64,000 nt of DNA. It comes from JBGPOS01 sp041488155. Lineage in GTDB: Bacteria; Chloroflexota; Dehalococcoidia; Tepidiformales; Tepidiformaceae. Positions 39,470 to 49,147 of the stretch are shown in pieces. The stretch spans positions 20,107 through 84,106 of the forward strand of contig JBGPOS010000005.1 in NCBI GenBank assembly GCA_041488155.1, read 5' to 3'. A program made the translations under genes and the position numbers. The number at the start of each line of letters is the position of its first letter. The first letter of the stretch is position 1. The notes beneath the pieces were generated by a model. The model saw only the letters and a program-made list of their open reading frames with translations, had not been told where the DNA came from and made no database searches.

Positions 39470-40615
39470 ATGCCAGCGCGAGGTAGCCACGTGTTCGCAC
39501 CCGGCATCCGGCAGGGACACCACGTGCCGCATGGATTACTGCCGTTCTTGCTTGGCGTCCTGGCCGTAGCGGCGGCGATTGTGGCCTGGGCGATCTTCAG
39601 CGCAAGGCCGGCATCGAGTCCCGAATTCTCCCTCCTTCCCAATCTGGACCCGGCACGCGTGCGGTCCATCGCCTACTCCGTCCCGACGGGAGGCGTCGAT
39701 CGGTTGTACGTGCGCGGCCTGGCTGATGACGCTGCGCCACGTCTGCTCGCCTCGTTCCCATCGGCTTTCGAGTTCCATGCCCGCGGTTCCGCTTCGCCCC
39801 TCGCCGACCGGCTGGCAATCCTGTCGGTGGCGAAGGCGCCGCCGTACGCGCGCATGAGCATCATCGCTGTGCCTTCGGGTGGCCGGGTGGACATCGACGT
39901 GGACTTCGATTACCTGTCGCCCCTGGCCTGGTCGCCCGACGCCGCACGGGTGTTCGGTGTGCATTCATCGCTCCCAGACGAATCGGGAAGGGTCCGTGCG
40001 CAGGTCATCGAGGTGGACAGCGTGACCGGGATGGCCACCATTGCCGCGGAGTTCGATAACGCCCTGGAGGTCGCCCCGCTCGGCTTCAGCCTTGACGGTC
40101 AGCGCCTCTTCATCGTAGTGGTGGACCAGGGCGGCTCGTCGCTGTGGGTTCGCCGAGGAGGCAGGAGCGAACGAGTCGCGACCTTGAGCCCCGGACGTAC
40201 CCGCGACTGGAGCCTGAGCCCGGACGGGTCACGGCTGGCGTTCGTTGACGTAGTGGGCGCCGGCGAGCGTGCGTTCGTGGGGCGTTCGCTCGTCATCGCG
40301 ACCGGCGCCCTCTCGGTGCCCTATCCGGGCGGAGACCAGTTGGGGGTGGCCTGGCTGCCCGGGAGCGACGCTCCGATGTTTGGGGGTCCCGGGGGCTCCG
40401 TTCGGCTGACGACGCCCTCGTCGGAATCTACGTACGTCGTCCCGATACGATGGTCACCGGACGGTTCGACGCTGGTCGCCGCGGTCTACTCCGCCGGCCG
40501 CGACCGGACCACCGATCCGCTCCAATCAATCGAGCTCGTCTCCTCCGACCGGAGGGTGCTGCTGTCGCCGGAGCCGGGCGCGACGTTCGTTGGCTGGGTT
40601 CGCGACGAGGAGTAG
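39470..40615 (+). CDS. Membrane-anchored TolB/WD40-like beta-propeller protein
   Basis: 381 residues. One N-terminal membrane helix (about 23-45), then repeated four-stranded units with the TolB-type phrases LAWSPDAARVF, LGFSLDGQRLF, WSLSPDGSRLAF and IRWSPDGSTLV. It should sit outside the membrane and bind proteins or glycans. It ends FVGWVRDEE, like the next gene (FYGWAAR), so the two are tandem paralogues. The ATG follows a long leader; the ribosome site is unclear. Function unknown. Confidence 0.75.
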   Translation: MPARGSHVFAPGIRQGHHVPHGLLPFLLGVLAVAAAIVAWAIFSARPASSPEFSLLPNLDPARVRSIAYSVPTGGVDRLYVRGLADDAAPRLLASFPSAFEFHARGSASPLADRLAILSVAKAPPYARMSIIAVPSGGRVDIDVDFDYLSPLAWSPDAARVFGVHSSLPDESGRVRAQVIEVDSVTGMATIAAEFDNALEVAPLGFSLDGQRLFIVVVDQGGSSLWVRRGGRSERVATLSPGRTRDWSLSPDGSRLAFVDVVGAGERAFVGRSLVIATGALSVPYPGGDQLGVAWLPGSDAPMFGGPGGSVRLTTPSSESTYVVPIRWSPDGSTLVAAVYSAGRDRTTDPLQSIELVSSDRRVLLSPEPGATFVGWVRDEE

Positions 40616-41744
40616 CGCGCGGCGGGCGCCAGGGAAGGGCCGGAGGCCAGTGGGGCCCGGAGGGCGGCTGCGGCGCGTGTTGATCGCATCTGGCGTGGTC
40701 GCGTTGGCCATCGCCATCTTGCCGATCGCCGCAGCGGTGATTAACGGCATCGACGGGACGACGATAGCGAGGACCGCGTTCGCCACGGCCCCCAGTGGGC
40801 AGTACGCCGTCGTCGCGCGCGACACGGGGACAGAGGATGTGATCCTCGTGGCGCCCGCGACCGACCCGGCGGCCACGACGGAAATAGCAAAGGTGGGGCA
40901 CCTCTCCGGGTACACGTCGAACGGGGCGGTGTCGCCGGACGGCCGACGCCTCGCGCTGATAACGGTCGATGCTGGTTCGATGGCTCATCCCGGCGCCTCG
41001 CTGCTCGTCGTCGAGCTCGAGACGGGATCGGTGACGCGGCTCGCCACCGGAGTCGATCCCTTACAGACGCCGCTCTGGGACGCCTCCAGCGCAGCTGTAG
41101 TGGTGACGCGGCTGCGGACCAACGAGGCCGGGCTGGCAGATGTGCAATTCGCCCGTGTTGCCATCGACCGCTCTGGTGAGCGGCCAATCGGAAGCGCCAA
41201 CCCGGTCCTCGGGGCGTACGCGGTGGGCTTCGACACGGAAGGCCGGTTCGTGTCAGTGGTGATCGATGGCCGAGGTTCGACCGCGCTCCGGGACGGCAGC
41301 GAGGTCGCGGCCATCAGCTCGCAGATCACGCGCGACTGGCGCCTCAGCCCCGACGGCAAACAGCTTGCGTTTATCGAGTCCAATGTCGAACGAGGCCTTC
41401 GCTACCTCGCCAGGGTTGCATCGCTAGACGTTGAGGCGGGGGGTTCGGTCTCCGCTCAAGGTGCGGCGACGGGCCAACAGCTCGGCGTAGCCTGGCGGCC
41501 GGGCGCAGCGGAGCCTTCGTTCGGACAGGAACCCGGTGCCCGGACGGGCGTATCGGCCCAGTCGGCGAGCGAGGGCTTCGACGTGCCCCTCGGTTGGGCC
41601 GTGGATGGGAGCGCCCTTGCCGTGCAGCATTGGACGGGGCCGGACTTTGCGCACGCGGGCCAACTGGCGCTCGCCATCGTGGTGAACGGCTCCAGCCGTC
41701 CGCTCGCCGGGGCCGGGAGGTTCTACGGATGGGCAGCGCGCTAG
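40590..41744 (+). CDS. Second membrane-anchored TolB-like beta-propeller protein
   Basis: 384 residues from a TTG inside the previous gene; GTG at 40650 or 40677 are alternatives. An Arg-rich n-region and one membrane helix (about 30-50) precede propeller units such as GAVSPDGRRLALI and WRLSPDGKQLAF. TGQQLGVAWRPG mirrors GGDQLGVAWLPG of the upstream protein, which shows local duplication with strong divergence. The 3' end overlaps the transglycosylase gene by 16 bp. Confidence 0.75.
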   Translation: MAGFATRSSARRAPGKGRRPVGPGGRLRRVLIASGVVALAIAILPIAAAVINGIDGTTIARTAFATAPSGQYAVVARDTGTEDVILVAPATDPAATTEIAKVGHLSGYTSNGAVSPDGRRLALITVDAGSMAHPGASLLVVELETGSVTRLATGVDPLQTPLWDASSAAVVVTRLRTNEAGLADVQFARVAIDRSGERPIGSANPVLGAYAVGFDTEGRFVSVVIDGRGSTALRDGSEVAAISSQITRDWRLSPDGKQLAFIESNVERGLRYLARVASLDVEAGGSVSAQGAATGQQLGVAWRPGAAEPSFGQEPGARTGVSAQSASEGFDVPLGWAVDGSALAVQHWTGPDFAHAGQLALAIVVNGSSRPLAGAGRFYGWAAR

Positions 41745-43240
41745 CGCGGGCGGGACTCGTGGCCGCGCTCGCCTGCGCGGCGTTCGGTTACGCTCTGGCG
41801 TCGCCTGGAGCATCTGCACGCGCGTGCGGCGCAGCCGGGCCGTACGACTTCGACACGTTTGAAGTCGAAGACTACGTAGCTGGCTACAACCTTGCGATAG
41901 AGCTGGCGGCGGCAGGCCAGGCCGTGGGGATGCCCTACACCCTGTCTTCGGGCGAGGTCATCGACTTCCACTACCAGGGGCTGAAGAGTGGCCCCCGAAC
42001 GGCTCGGTTGCCCGAGAACCCGGCGCTTCGCGTTCCGCCCTCGGTGTACAAGTCGATCGCCTGGGTCGAATCGAACTGGAGCAATGGCGCGGGGTCGGTC
42101 CCGTACGGGGGTGTTGGCCCAGTCCTGCGGTCCTTCGACTGCGGCTATGGGCTGGGTCAAATCACCACGGGCATGACTAATTCGACCGGAAACGCGTCGC
42201 CCCGCCAGGCGATCATCGGTACCCACTTCCTTTTCAACTTGGCCGAGGGTGTCCGCATCCTGGCAGACAAGTGGAACATCGCTCCTCAGTTTCGCCCGAT
42301 TGCAGGTAACGGCGACCCCGCTGCCCTCGAGGACTGGTACTTTGCGGTCTGGAGCTACAACGGCTTCGCCTTCAGCAACCACCCGTTAAACCCGAATCGC
42401 GACCCGTTGCGGGGGGGTGGCGTGAGCCCGGTGTTCCACTGTTTCGACCCCTCTGCGCCGAGCTACCAGGCGATGGCGAGTGGCTCGCCAGCCTTCAATT
42501 ACGGCGACTACACCTATCCGGAGCGGGTCTACGGTTGCATGCGCTATCCCCCGAAGAAGGATACGGCCAGGATATGGGCGGCGCAGTTCTTCCTGATGCC
42601 GGACTTCACGAATGAGCTTGTGGCCAAGGCGTTCGCCCCGAAGAATTTCCAGATGTGCGAAGACGGCGGATTCGAGGGTGGCTGTCCGGCCATGGACTTT
42701 CCGACGACGTTCACCGACACCAAGGTGATCCCCCACGCGGACACCACGCCGCCGGTCGACCCGAAGAAGGCTGCGACGTTGCTCGGCCTTCCCCGGCTCG
42801 CGTTCTCGGGGTCTACGGAGGTGACGATCGCCGGGGGCAACGATGGCTCTTATGGGAGTGCGACTATCGTCGTGAGGAACCTGGGCACATTCGTCGCGCC
42901 GTTCCTTGTGCGGACGTCGGCGCCCTGGATCGTGGTGCGCCACCCCGACGACCCTTTGGGCAGGACCATCGACGGCGGCGTAGCCGTGGGCAAAGACACG
43001 GAGGTGGTGACCCAGGCGGTGAAAGAGAATCGGCCGCGTATCGCCCAGAAGGGGTATGACAGCGTCCTGGTCATCACGGTTATCCCGGCGCTCATGCCCG
43101 CCGGCCAATCCCGGGGCAAGGTTTGGATCCAACCCCTTTTCGGCAGTGGCAGTACGTTCGAAGTCGTGGTCGTCGCCATGAAGGGGGAGAACTCCTTTCC
43201 GTTCCGCGCGGTGGCGCCGGGTTTGAGCACCGAACGGTGA
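41729..43240 (+). CDS. Secreted lytic transglycosylase-like protein with a C-terminal beta domain
   Basis: 503 residues. Signal peptide (1-31, ending ASARA). The lysozyme-like core has a candidate catalytic E114 in SIAWVESNWSNG, and GYGLGQITTGM fits the SLT GLMQI motif. Cys residues (RSFDCGYG, FHCFD, YGCMR) may form disulfides. The last 160 residues are beta-rich and Ig-like (TEVTIAGGNDGSYGSATIVVRN), probably a wall-binding domain. GGAGG 8 bp upstream fixes ATG 41729. It would cut peptidoglycan glycan strands; the long insertions are unlike standard SLT. Confidence 0.75.
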   Translation: MGSALARAGLVAALACAAFGYALASPGASARACGAAGPYDFDTFEVEDYVAGYNLAIELAAAGQAVGMPYTLSSGEVIDFHYQGLKSGPRTARLPENPALRVPPSVYKSIAWVESNWSNGAGSVPYGGVGPVLRSFDCGYGLGQITTGMTNSTGNASPRQAIIGTHFLFNLAEGVRILADKWNIAPQFRPIAGNGDPAALEDWYFAVWSYNGFAFSNHPLNPNRDPLRGGGVSPVFHCFDPSAPSYQAMASGSPAFNYGDYTYPERVYGCMRYPPKKDTARIWAAQFFLMPDFTNELVAKAFAPKNFQMCEDGGFEGGCPAMDFPTTFTDTKVIPHADTTPPVDPKKAATLLGLPRLAFSGSTEVTIAGGNDGSYGSATIVVRNLGTFVAPFLVRTSAPWIVVRHPDDPLGRTIDGGVAVGKDTEVVTQAVKENRPRIAQKGYDSVLVITVIPALMPAGQSRGKVWIQPLFGSGSTFEVVVVAMKGENSFPFRAVAPGLSTER

Positions 43241-43731
43241 TCCCAGGCTTCCTGGCGCGTGTGCCCGCCATCCGGCGCCACCACGCCCTCGAACATGCGA
43301 CGATAGCCGTGCTGTTCCAGCGCCGCGGACGCATGGTGAGCGTCCTTGGGCGGAGCGATTTCGGGGGTTTCCACCTTTACGGGCCGTTCAGTCCCCAGGA
43401 AGTAGAGTCCGCGGCGGCGGAAGCCCTGGAGCGGCTTCGTTCGGGCGAGTCGTATCTCGCGATCACGCCGCTCTGCGGTACTAACATCGCAGTGACGGGC
43501 ATCCTGGCGGGGTCCGCCGCGCTCCTCGCGGCTGGCCACAATCGCCGCGGGAGCTGGTCACGAGCGATTACGGCCGCTGTGCTCGCGACGTTGGTCGCCG
43601 GGCGCGTCGGGAGCAGTGTTCAGCGGTACATAACGACGGACGCGGCCATGGATGGCGTCCGCGTCAGGACGGTAGAGGAACTCCCATCGCGGGCTGGCTC
43701 TCGCCACGTGAGGGTCTCAATCGAGAGTTGA
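43237..43731 (+). CDS. DUF6391-like protein
   Basis: 164 residues. HHALEHATIAVL near residue 15 (H15, H16, E19, H20) is the family hallmark and could bind a metal. NIAVTGILAGSAALLAAG and AITAAVLATLVAG are two possible membrane helices. The GTG start overlaps the transglycosylase stop as GTGA, so it is the last gene of the envelope operon. Function unknown; a membrane metalloenzyme is a guess from the HHxxEH pattern. Confidence 0.72.
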   Translation: MIPGFLARVPAIRRHHALEHATIAVLFQRRGRMVSVLGRSDFGGFHLYGPFSPQEVESAAAEALERLRSGESYLAITPLCGTNIAVTGILAGSAALLAAGHNRRGSWSRAITAAVLATLVAGRVGSSVQRYITTDAAMDGVRVRTVEELPSRAGSRHVRVSIES

Positions 43732-43744
43732 TCGCCAGGCGCTC

Positions 43745-45808
43745 TCAGCGCGCGTGAGCTTCTTCGACGGCTTTCTTGTGATCGGCGACGACGCGCTGGG
43801 CGATATTCGCCGGCACGTCGCCGTAGTGGTCGAACGCGAGCTCGAACGCTCCGCGTCCCTGGGTGATAGAACGCAGGTCGGAAGCGTAACGTTGCACCTC
43901 TGCGAGCGGCACCTCGGCTTCGATTACGCTCATGCCTCCGTCGGGGTTGATCCCATGAATCTTGGCGCGCTTGGTGTTCAGGTCGCTCACGACGTCGCCC
44001 GCGTTCGCTTCGGGGGCGAAGACGCGGATGGTCATAATCGGCTCGAGGAGCCCTCCCCCGGCGGACGCAATTGCCTCCTTGAGCGCCTGTGAAGCAGCGA
44101 GCTTGAAGGACATTTCGCTCGAATCGACCGGGTGATGCTTGCCATCGAGCAGGACCACCTGGCAGTCGGTGAGCTCGTATCCAGCGATGACGCCCTCTTT
44201 CGAGGTCTCGACGACGCCTTTTTCGACGGCCGGGATGAATTCTTTCGGCACAGAGCCGCCGACCACTTTTTCGGCGAATTGGAGCCCGGAGCCGCGAGGG
44301 AGGGGGTTCACCTCGATCGCGACGCGGGCGTACTGGCCGTGGCCCCCCGTCTGCTTCTTGTGAGTGTAGTCGGCGGTCCCCTTCTTCCCGATCGTTTCGA
44401 GGTACGGGACGCGCGGCAGGCTCAGCTCCACATCGACGTTGAACTTCCGCCGAAGGCGTTCGATGGTCACCTCCAGGTGGGCGTCACCGAGGCCCGCAAG
44501 GATCGTCTCCGCGGTCGAAGGGTCGCGGGTCAGATGGAGGCCGGGATCCTCTTCGACGAGGCGCTGGAGGCTCGGCCCGAGCTTGTCGACCGCTGCCTTC
44601 GACGTGGGGCGCACGGCCATGCTGTAGACCGGGTTCGGGAACTGGATGGGCGGAAGGATGAACTGGCGTTCCCTGGAGCAAAGCGTGTCGCCCGTAGAGG
44701 TGTGAGCGAGTTTGGCGACCACGCCGACGTCGCCGGCGAGGAGTCGGGCGACCGGCTCCTGGTCTTTGCCCCGCTGCACGTAGACGGTGCCCAGGCGTTC
44801 ATCGACCGATTTGTTGGCGTTCCAGAGGTGACTGTCCGAGGCGACGGTGCCGCTGATGACGCGCAAATACGTGAGGCGCCCGACGTATGGGTCGGCCGCC
44901 GTCTTGAAGACGAGTACGGCCGGCGGGCCCTTGGGGTCGGCGGTGAGCGAGGCGTCGCCCGCCGCGACGGGCTCGCGGTCGGCCGGCGACGACCCGCTGA
45001 AGGCGATGTTGTGCAGCACCTGGCGGACGCCGATCTGCTTTGCGGATGAACCGCAAACTACGGGGATGATGAGGCGTGCGCCCAGGGCGCCGTGCAGCAC
45101 ACTGCGCAATTCGTCTTCGCTGAGCTCTTCATCGGCGAAGTACTTCTCCATCAGGGCTTCATCGGTCTCGACGATTGCCTCGATCAGCTTGCCGCGGAGG
45201 GTGTCGGCCTGTTCCTGCAGGTCGGCGGGGACCGCCACCTCTTCACCGCGGTCGCCGACGTACGCCTTCATGTGCAGCAGGTCGACGACGCCTTTGAACG
45301 AATCGTGGGCGCCTATGGGTAGTTGGAGAGGCGCGACTTTCGGCCCCCAGCGAGCCTGCATAGCGGACAGAACCGACTGGAAGTTGGCGTTCTCGCGGTC
45401 CATCCGATTGACAAGGATCATTCGCGGGAGCGCGAGGCGCTCGGCGATCTGCCAGACACGGTCGGTGCCGACTTCCGGACCGGAGACTGCGTCGACCACG
45501 ACGAGGGCCATGTCTGCGGCCTGGGCCCCGCAGATGACTTCGGAGACGAAGTCGGCGTAGCCCGGAGTGTCGATGAGGTTAATCTTCCGGTTTTCCCATT
45601 CGACGGGGAGGATGGCGAGGTTGAGACTGAACTTCCGTTTGTGCTCGTCTTCGTCGTAGTCGCTGACGGTGTTCTGGTCTTCGATGCTGCCCATGCGGGT
45701 GGAAGCGCCGCTGACAAAGAGAGCGGCCTCCCCAAACGTTGTCTTGCCCACGCTGCCGTGGCCGACAAGGACGACGTTTCGGATGTCTTCTGTGCCGTAA
45801 ACTCTCAA
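43745..45808 (-). CDS. Elongation factor G-like GTPase (EF-G2 type)
   Basis: 687 residues with all five EF-G domains. G1 is GHGSVGKT (16-23), G3 is DTPGYAD, and G4 reads NRMD instead of the common NKMD. Domain IV has QTGGHGQYARV and the C-terminus EVPLAEVQRYASDLRSITQGRG. The opening RNVVLVGHGSVGKTT and SDYDEDEHKRKFS mark the second EF-G-like group, not the fusA product of the str operon. It may act in translation, recycling or stress. The start is a TTG with no clear ribosome site. No ribosomal genes lie nearby. Confidence 0.85.
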   Translation of the reverse strand: MRVYGTEDIRNVVLVGHGSVGKTTFGEAALFVSGASTRMGSIEDQNTVSDYDEDEHKRKFSLNLAILPVEWENRKINLIDTPGYADFVSEVICGAQAADMALVVVDAVSGPEVGTDRVWQIAERLALPRMILVNRMDRENANFQSVLSAMQARWGPKVAPLQLPIGAHDSFKGVVDLLHMKAYVGDRGEEVAVPADLQEQADTLRGKLIEAIVETDEALMEKYFADEELSEDELRSVLHGALGARLIIPVVCGSSAKQIGVRQVLHNIAFSGSSPADREPVAAGDASLTADPKGPPAVLVFKTAADPYVGRLTYLRVISGTVASDSHLWNANKSVDERLGTVYVQRGKDQEPVARLLAGDVGVVAKLAHTSTGDTLCSRERQFILPPIQFPNPVYSMAVRPTSKAAVDKLGPSLQRLVEEDPGLHLTRDPSTAETILAGLGDAHLEVTIERLRRKFNVDVELSLPRVPYLETIGKKGTADYTHKKQTGGHGQYARVAIEVNPLPRGSGLQFAEKVVGGSVPKEFIPAVEKGVVETSKEGVIAGYELTDCQVVLLDGKHHPVDSSEMSFKLAASQALKEAIASAGGGLLEPIMTIRVFAPEANAGDVVSDLNTKRAKIHGINPDGGMSVIEAEVPLAEVQRYASDLRSITQGRGAFELAFDHYGDVPANIAQRVVADHKKAVEEAHAR

Positions 45809-45993
45809 GGGCGGAACTCCCCGCGCGATACTGCGCGCCAGCCGATTTTACGCATGAGCGGAGGGCCCCTCAACAGAGCTGTTTTCCCGCCGCTCGCAGG
45901 AAACGTCAGGACTCGGCGCGGCGACCAGCAATCATCGATCGGGCCGAAACCTGGCCACCAGCAAGGAGATCGCAGCGGGATGCCCGGAGGGGG

Positions 45994-45999
45994 TAGACT
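45994..45999 (+). promoter_or_regulatory. Candidate -10 box of the dinG-like gene
   Basis: TAGACT lies 29 bp before the TTG start; the -35 region is weak. The 220-bp divergent gap to the EF-G-like gene otherwise holds the near-palindrome GCGCGATACTGCGCGC (about 45824). Confidence 0.35.
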
Positions 46000-46028
46000 G
46001 CGGAAAGAATCGCACGAATGTTCGCACC

Positions 46029-48776
46029 TTGAGCCGCACCTACATCGCCCTCGACATCGAAACCACGGGCCTCGACCCCGAACAAGACCGCATCACCGAA
46101 ATCGGGGCCGTCCGCTTCACCGAGGACGGTGAAGTCCTGGATACGTTCGAGACCCTGGTCAACCCGGGCCGCGAGATCCCCAACTTCATCGAGACACTGA
46201 CCGGGATCAGCAACGAAGCCGTGCGTGACGCCCGCCCGTTGTCGGCAGTGGCGGGGGAGCTCGTCCGCTTCGCAGGTGGAGACCCCCTAGTAGGCCAGAA
46301 CATCGGGTTTGACCTTGGCCATTTGCGACGCGAAGGCGTTACGTTCGCATCGGCGGCGATCGACACGGCGCAGATGTCGAGGCTGTTGATGCCGGCGCGG
46401 CAGCCCCGGGGGTTGATGGAGCTCGCCGAGAGCCTCGGGGTCCCGGCCGAGGTGCACCACCGTGCGCTCGGCGACGCCCGCACGGCCGCGGCCATCTTCG
46501 TCGCCCTGCGGCGGCGCGCCGGCCAGCTTCCCGATGTCCAGCGGCTACAGCTCGCGCGCCTCGTGTCGCTGCACGAACCGACGCTCGCGGACGTTATCGC
46601 CGGCCCGGAGTGGGCCACCATCCCGGCCGGCGAGCGACTGCTGCCGTCTGTGCGGCCGGCGACGGCCTGGCCGGCGCTCGCGCGGGTCGAACCGAAGGTG
46701 CTGGTGACCGAGGGCGAAGTGTCGGCGGTCATCGATGCGGGCTCGGTAGCGCTCGAACGGTTCGAAGAGCGGCCCCAGCAACGCGAGATGGCCGAGGCCG
46801 TGCGCCGGGCGCTGAACGACGGAGGTCACTGGCTCATCGAGGCCGGTACCGGCGTCGGGAAGTCCCTGGCCTACCTTGTGCCGGCCGCCATTTACGCCAT
46901 CCGCAATGGCGAGCGGGTCGTCATCTCTACCAACACCATCAACCTGCAGGAACAGCTCCTGACGAAGGACATCCCCGCCCTCCGCAAGATGCTCGTGGAG
47001 GCCGGGGTGATCGCGGACGAGGGGCAGCTGCGCGCTGCTTTGCTGAAGGGCCGCTCGAACTACCTCTGCCTCCGCCGCTGGGTCGCAAGCTACGGGGCCG
47101 GACTTGCCGACCCCGACTTCGCCCGCCTCGGGGCTTCGATGCTGCTCTGGCTGCCGGAAACCGAGACCGGCGACCGCTCGGAACTGAACCTCGACCACAA
47201 CGAACGGGTCACCTGGCAGCGATTCTCGGCGCAAGACACCGACTGCCTCTCGCGCCCGAACGCGTACGTCCGCGACGGGCAGTGCTTCCTGCAACGGGCG
47301 CGGAAAGCGTCCGAGACGGCACACCTGATAATTGTCAACCACGCCCTGCTGCTCGCCGACATCGCGGCGGGCGGGAGCGCGCTCCCCGCCTACGACCACC
47401 TCATCGTGGACGAGGCGCACAACCTCGAGGAGCAGGCCACGCAACAGTTCGGCGGAAGCGTAAGCCGGAGGACCCTTGCGGATGCGCTCGAGGGGTTGCA
47501 CCGGCGGCCCGGGCGGGATCAGCGGGAAGGCGGCGTGGCGGCTCTGTTGAAGTCGTTCCCCGAAGGCGCTGCGTCAATGGCCGGGCGCTCCATCGAAACC
47601 GCTGCCGGCCGCGCTGCGAGCCTGCTGAGCCCCTGTTTCGAAGCCCTTGCGAAGCACCTGTCGAAGCGCGGCGAGGACGATCGGCTGCATATAACTCGTG
47701 CTGTCCGCGCGCGGCCGGCGTGGTCCGAGGTCGAACAGGCGTGGTCTGACCTCGACGTGGCATTGGGGGAGGTTAAGGCGGCCGCCGAGCACGCCTCCAA
47801 CGTCATCGAAGAGACGGCCATCGTCGAGGAGCCAGACGCGCTTGCCGGCGAAATCGATTCCGCTGCGAGGAAGGTCGAGGAGCAGCGCTTTCTCCTCGCA
47901 GAGCTCGTTTCGAACCCTGGGGATGAGACGATCGTCTGGGCGGGGCGCGAGCGCGACGGGAGCGCGTCTCTCAATTCCGCGCCTCTGGACGTGGGGCCGA
48001 CCCTCTGGGAGAACCTCTTTTCGAAGCGCAGGACGGTCATCGCTACGAGCGCAACCCTCAGCGCGGCGGGGACTATGGACTTCGCGTCGCGTCGCCTCGG
48101 CCTTGAAAGGCCGGAGACGCTCCAGCTCGGCTCACCCTTTGACTACGAGAGTTCGACTCTGCTTGCAGCCTTCACGGACGTACCAGAGCCCAACGACGCG
48201 AGCTACGGCGGAGCAGTGGCGATGGCCGTCAGCCATCTCGTCCGGGCTTCGAACGGGCGCGCGCTTGCTCTGTTCACGTCGCACGCTGCGTTGCGGGAGA
48301 CTGCCGGTCTCGTCCGGCAGGAACTTGAGGACGTGGGTATCAATCTGCTGGTACAGGGCGTGGACGGGACACCTCGGCAGCTCACCGAGGATCTGATCGC
48401 CAACCCCAGGTCGGTCATTCTTGGGACATCGAGCTTCTGGGAAGGCGTCGATGTCCGCGGAGAAGCGCTGTCCATGCTGATCATCGCGCGCTTGCCGTTT
48501 GCCGTCCCAACAGACCCGGTGCACCGGGCCCGTTCCGAACAATACGACGACCCGTTCGGGAGCTACTCTCTCCCGGCGGCCATCCTTCGCTTTCGCCAGG
48601 GATTCGGACGGCTGATCCGCGACCGGTCAGACCGCGGCGTCGTCGCGGTGCTTGACCGGCGCATCCACGAAAAGCGTTACGGCGACCAGTTCGTCGAGGC
48701 ACTCCCTGTTTGCACCATGGTCAGGGCGGATACCGAGACAGTCGCAGAACGCGCACGGGAGTGGCTCGCCCAGTGA
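46029..48776 (+). CDS. DnaQ-type exonuclease fused to a DinG-family helicase
   Basis: 915 residues. Residues 1-165 are a DEDDh 3'-5' exonuclease (ALDIETTG with D9/E11; HHRALGDARTA). The remainder is a superfamily 2 helicase: Walker A EAGTGVGKS (about 270), DEAHNLEEQ (about 461), SATLSAAG, GTSSFWEGVD and QGFGRLIRD. The XPD-like Fe-S region shows NYLC, TDC and GQC, but the fourth Cys appears to be Asn (SRPNAYV), so a cluster is doubtful. The fusion is known in Firmicutes-type DinG (exonuclease or nuclease of DNA repair). TTG start. Confidence 0.87.
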   Translation: MSRTYIALDIETTGLDPEQDRITEIGAVRFTEDGEVLDTFETLVNPGREIPNFIETLTGISNEAVRDARPLSAVAGELVRFAGGDPLVGQNIGFDLGHLRREGVTFASAAIDTAQMSRLLMPARQPRGLMELAESLGVPAEVHHRALGDARTAAAIFVALRRRAGQLPDVQRLQLARLVSLHEPTLADVIAGPEWATIPAGERLLPSVRPATAWPALARVEPKVLVTEGEVSAVIDAGSVALERFEERPQQREMAEAVRRALNDGGHWLIEAGTGVGKSLAYLVPAAIYAIRNGERVVISTNTINLQEQLLTKDIPALRKMLVEAGVIADEGQLRAALLKGRSNYLCLRRWVASYGAGLADPDFARLGASMLLWLPETETGDRSELNLDHNERVTWQRFSAQDTDCLSRPNAYVRDGQCFLQRARKASETAHLIIVNHALLLADIAAGGSALPAYDHLIVDEAHNLEEQATQQFGGSVSRRTLADALEGLHRRPGRDQREGGVAALLKSFPEGAASMAGRSIETAAGRAASLLSPCFEALAKHLSKRGEDDRLHITRAVRARPAWSEVEQAWSDLDVALGEVKAAAEHASNVIEETAIVEEPDALAGEIDSAARKVEEQRFLLAELVSNPGDETIVWAGRERDGSASLNSAPLDVGPTLWENLFSKRRTVIATSATLSAAGTMDFASRRLGLERPETLQLGSPFDYESSTLLAAFTDVPEPNDASYGGAVAMAVSHLVRASNGRALALFTSHAALRETAGLVRQELEDVGINLLVQGVDGTPRQLTEDLIANPRSVILGTSSFWEGVDVRGEALSMLIIARLPFAVPTDPVHRARSEQYDDPFGSYSLPAAILRFRQGFGRLIRDRSDRGVVAVLDRRIHEKRYGDQFVEALPVCTMVRADTETVAERAREWLAQ

Positions 48777-49147
48777 CGACGGGCGTGGATCTCGGCCTGC
48801 CCCTCATTGGCCCGCGCGTGCGCCTGGAGCCAGGCGAGGCGGGCAGCGTGACGATCCTCGACGGCGGCGGCGCTCGGGCGGGGACGATCGAGATCGAAGA
48901 TGAAGGATCGTCACTCTTCGTCCGCTCTTTGTGCATCGACGTGGCGATGCGCGGGTTCGGACTCGGTTCCGAGGCTGCGCGGCTGTTGCGAGGCGCGGCC
49001 GAAGACGGCCCCTGGACTTCGGTGCGCGCCTGGGCCCCGCCCGGCGAGGGGCTGGCAGTCTACTTCTGGTTCCGCATGGGCTTCCGGCCGTTACACGGCG
49101 AAGGCCCCGGGGGAGGACTGCTGCTCGAACGAAGAACCGGCGCTTAG
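48773..49147 (+). CDS. GNAT-family N-acetyltransferase-like protein
   Basis: 124 residues, short for the family (about 150). RGFGLGSEAARLLRG is the acetyl-CoA pyrophosphate loop (R/QxxGxG/A). WTSVRAWAPPGEGLAVYFWFRMGFRPLHG matches the C-terminal half of GNATs; the N-terminal strands are reduced. GTG overlaps the helicase stop as GTGA. The stop overlaps the stop of the convergent gene (TTAG). Substrate unknown. Confidence 0.7.
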   Translation: MTTGVDLGLPLIGPRVRLEPGEAGSVTILDGGGARAGTIEIEDEGSSLFVRSLCIDVAMRGFGLGSEAARLLRGAAEDGPWTSVRAWAPPGEGLAVYFWFRMGFRPLHGEGPGGGLLLERRTGA

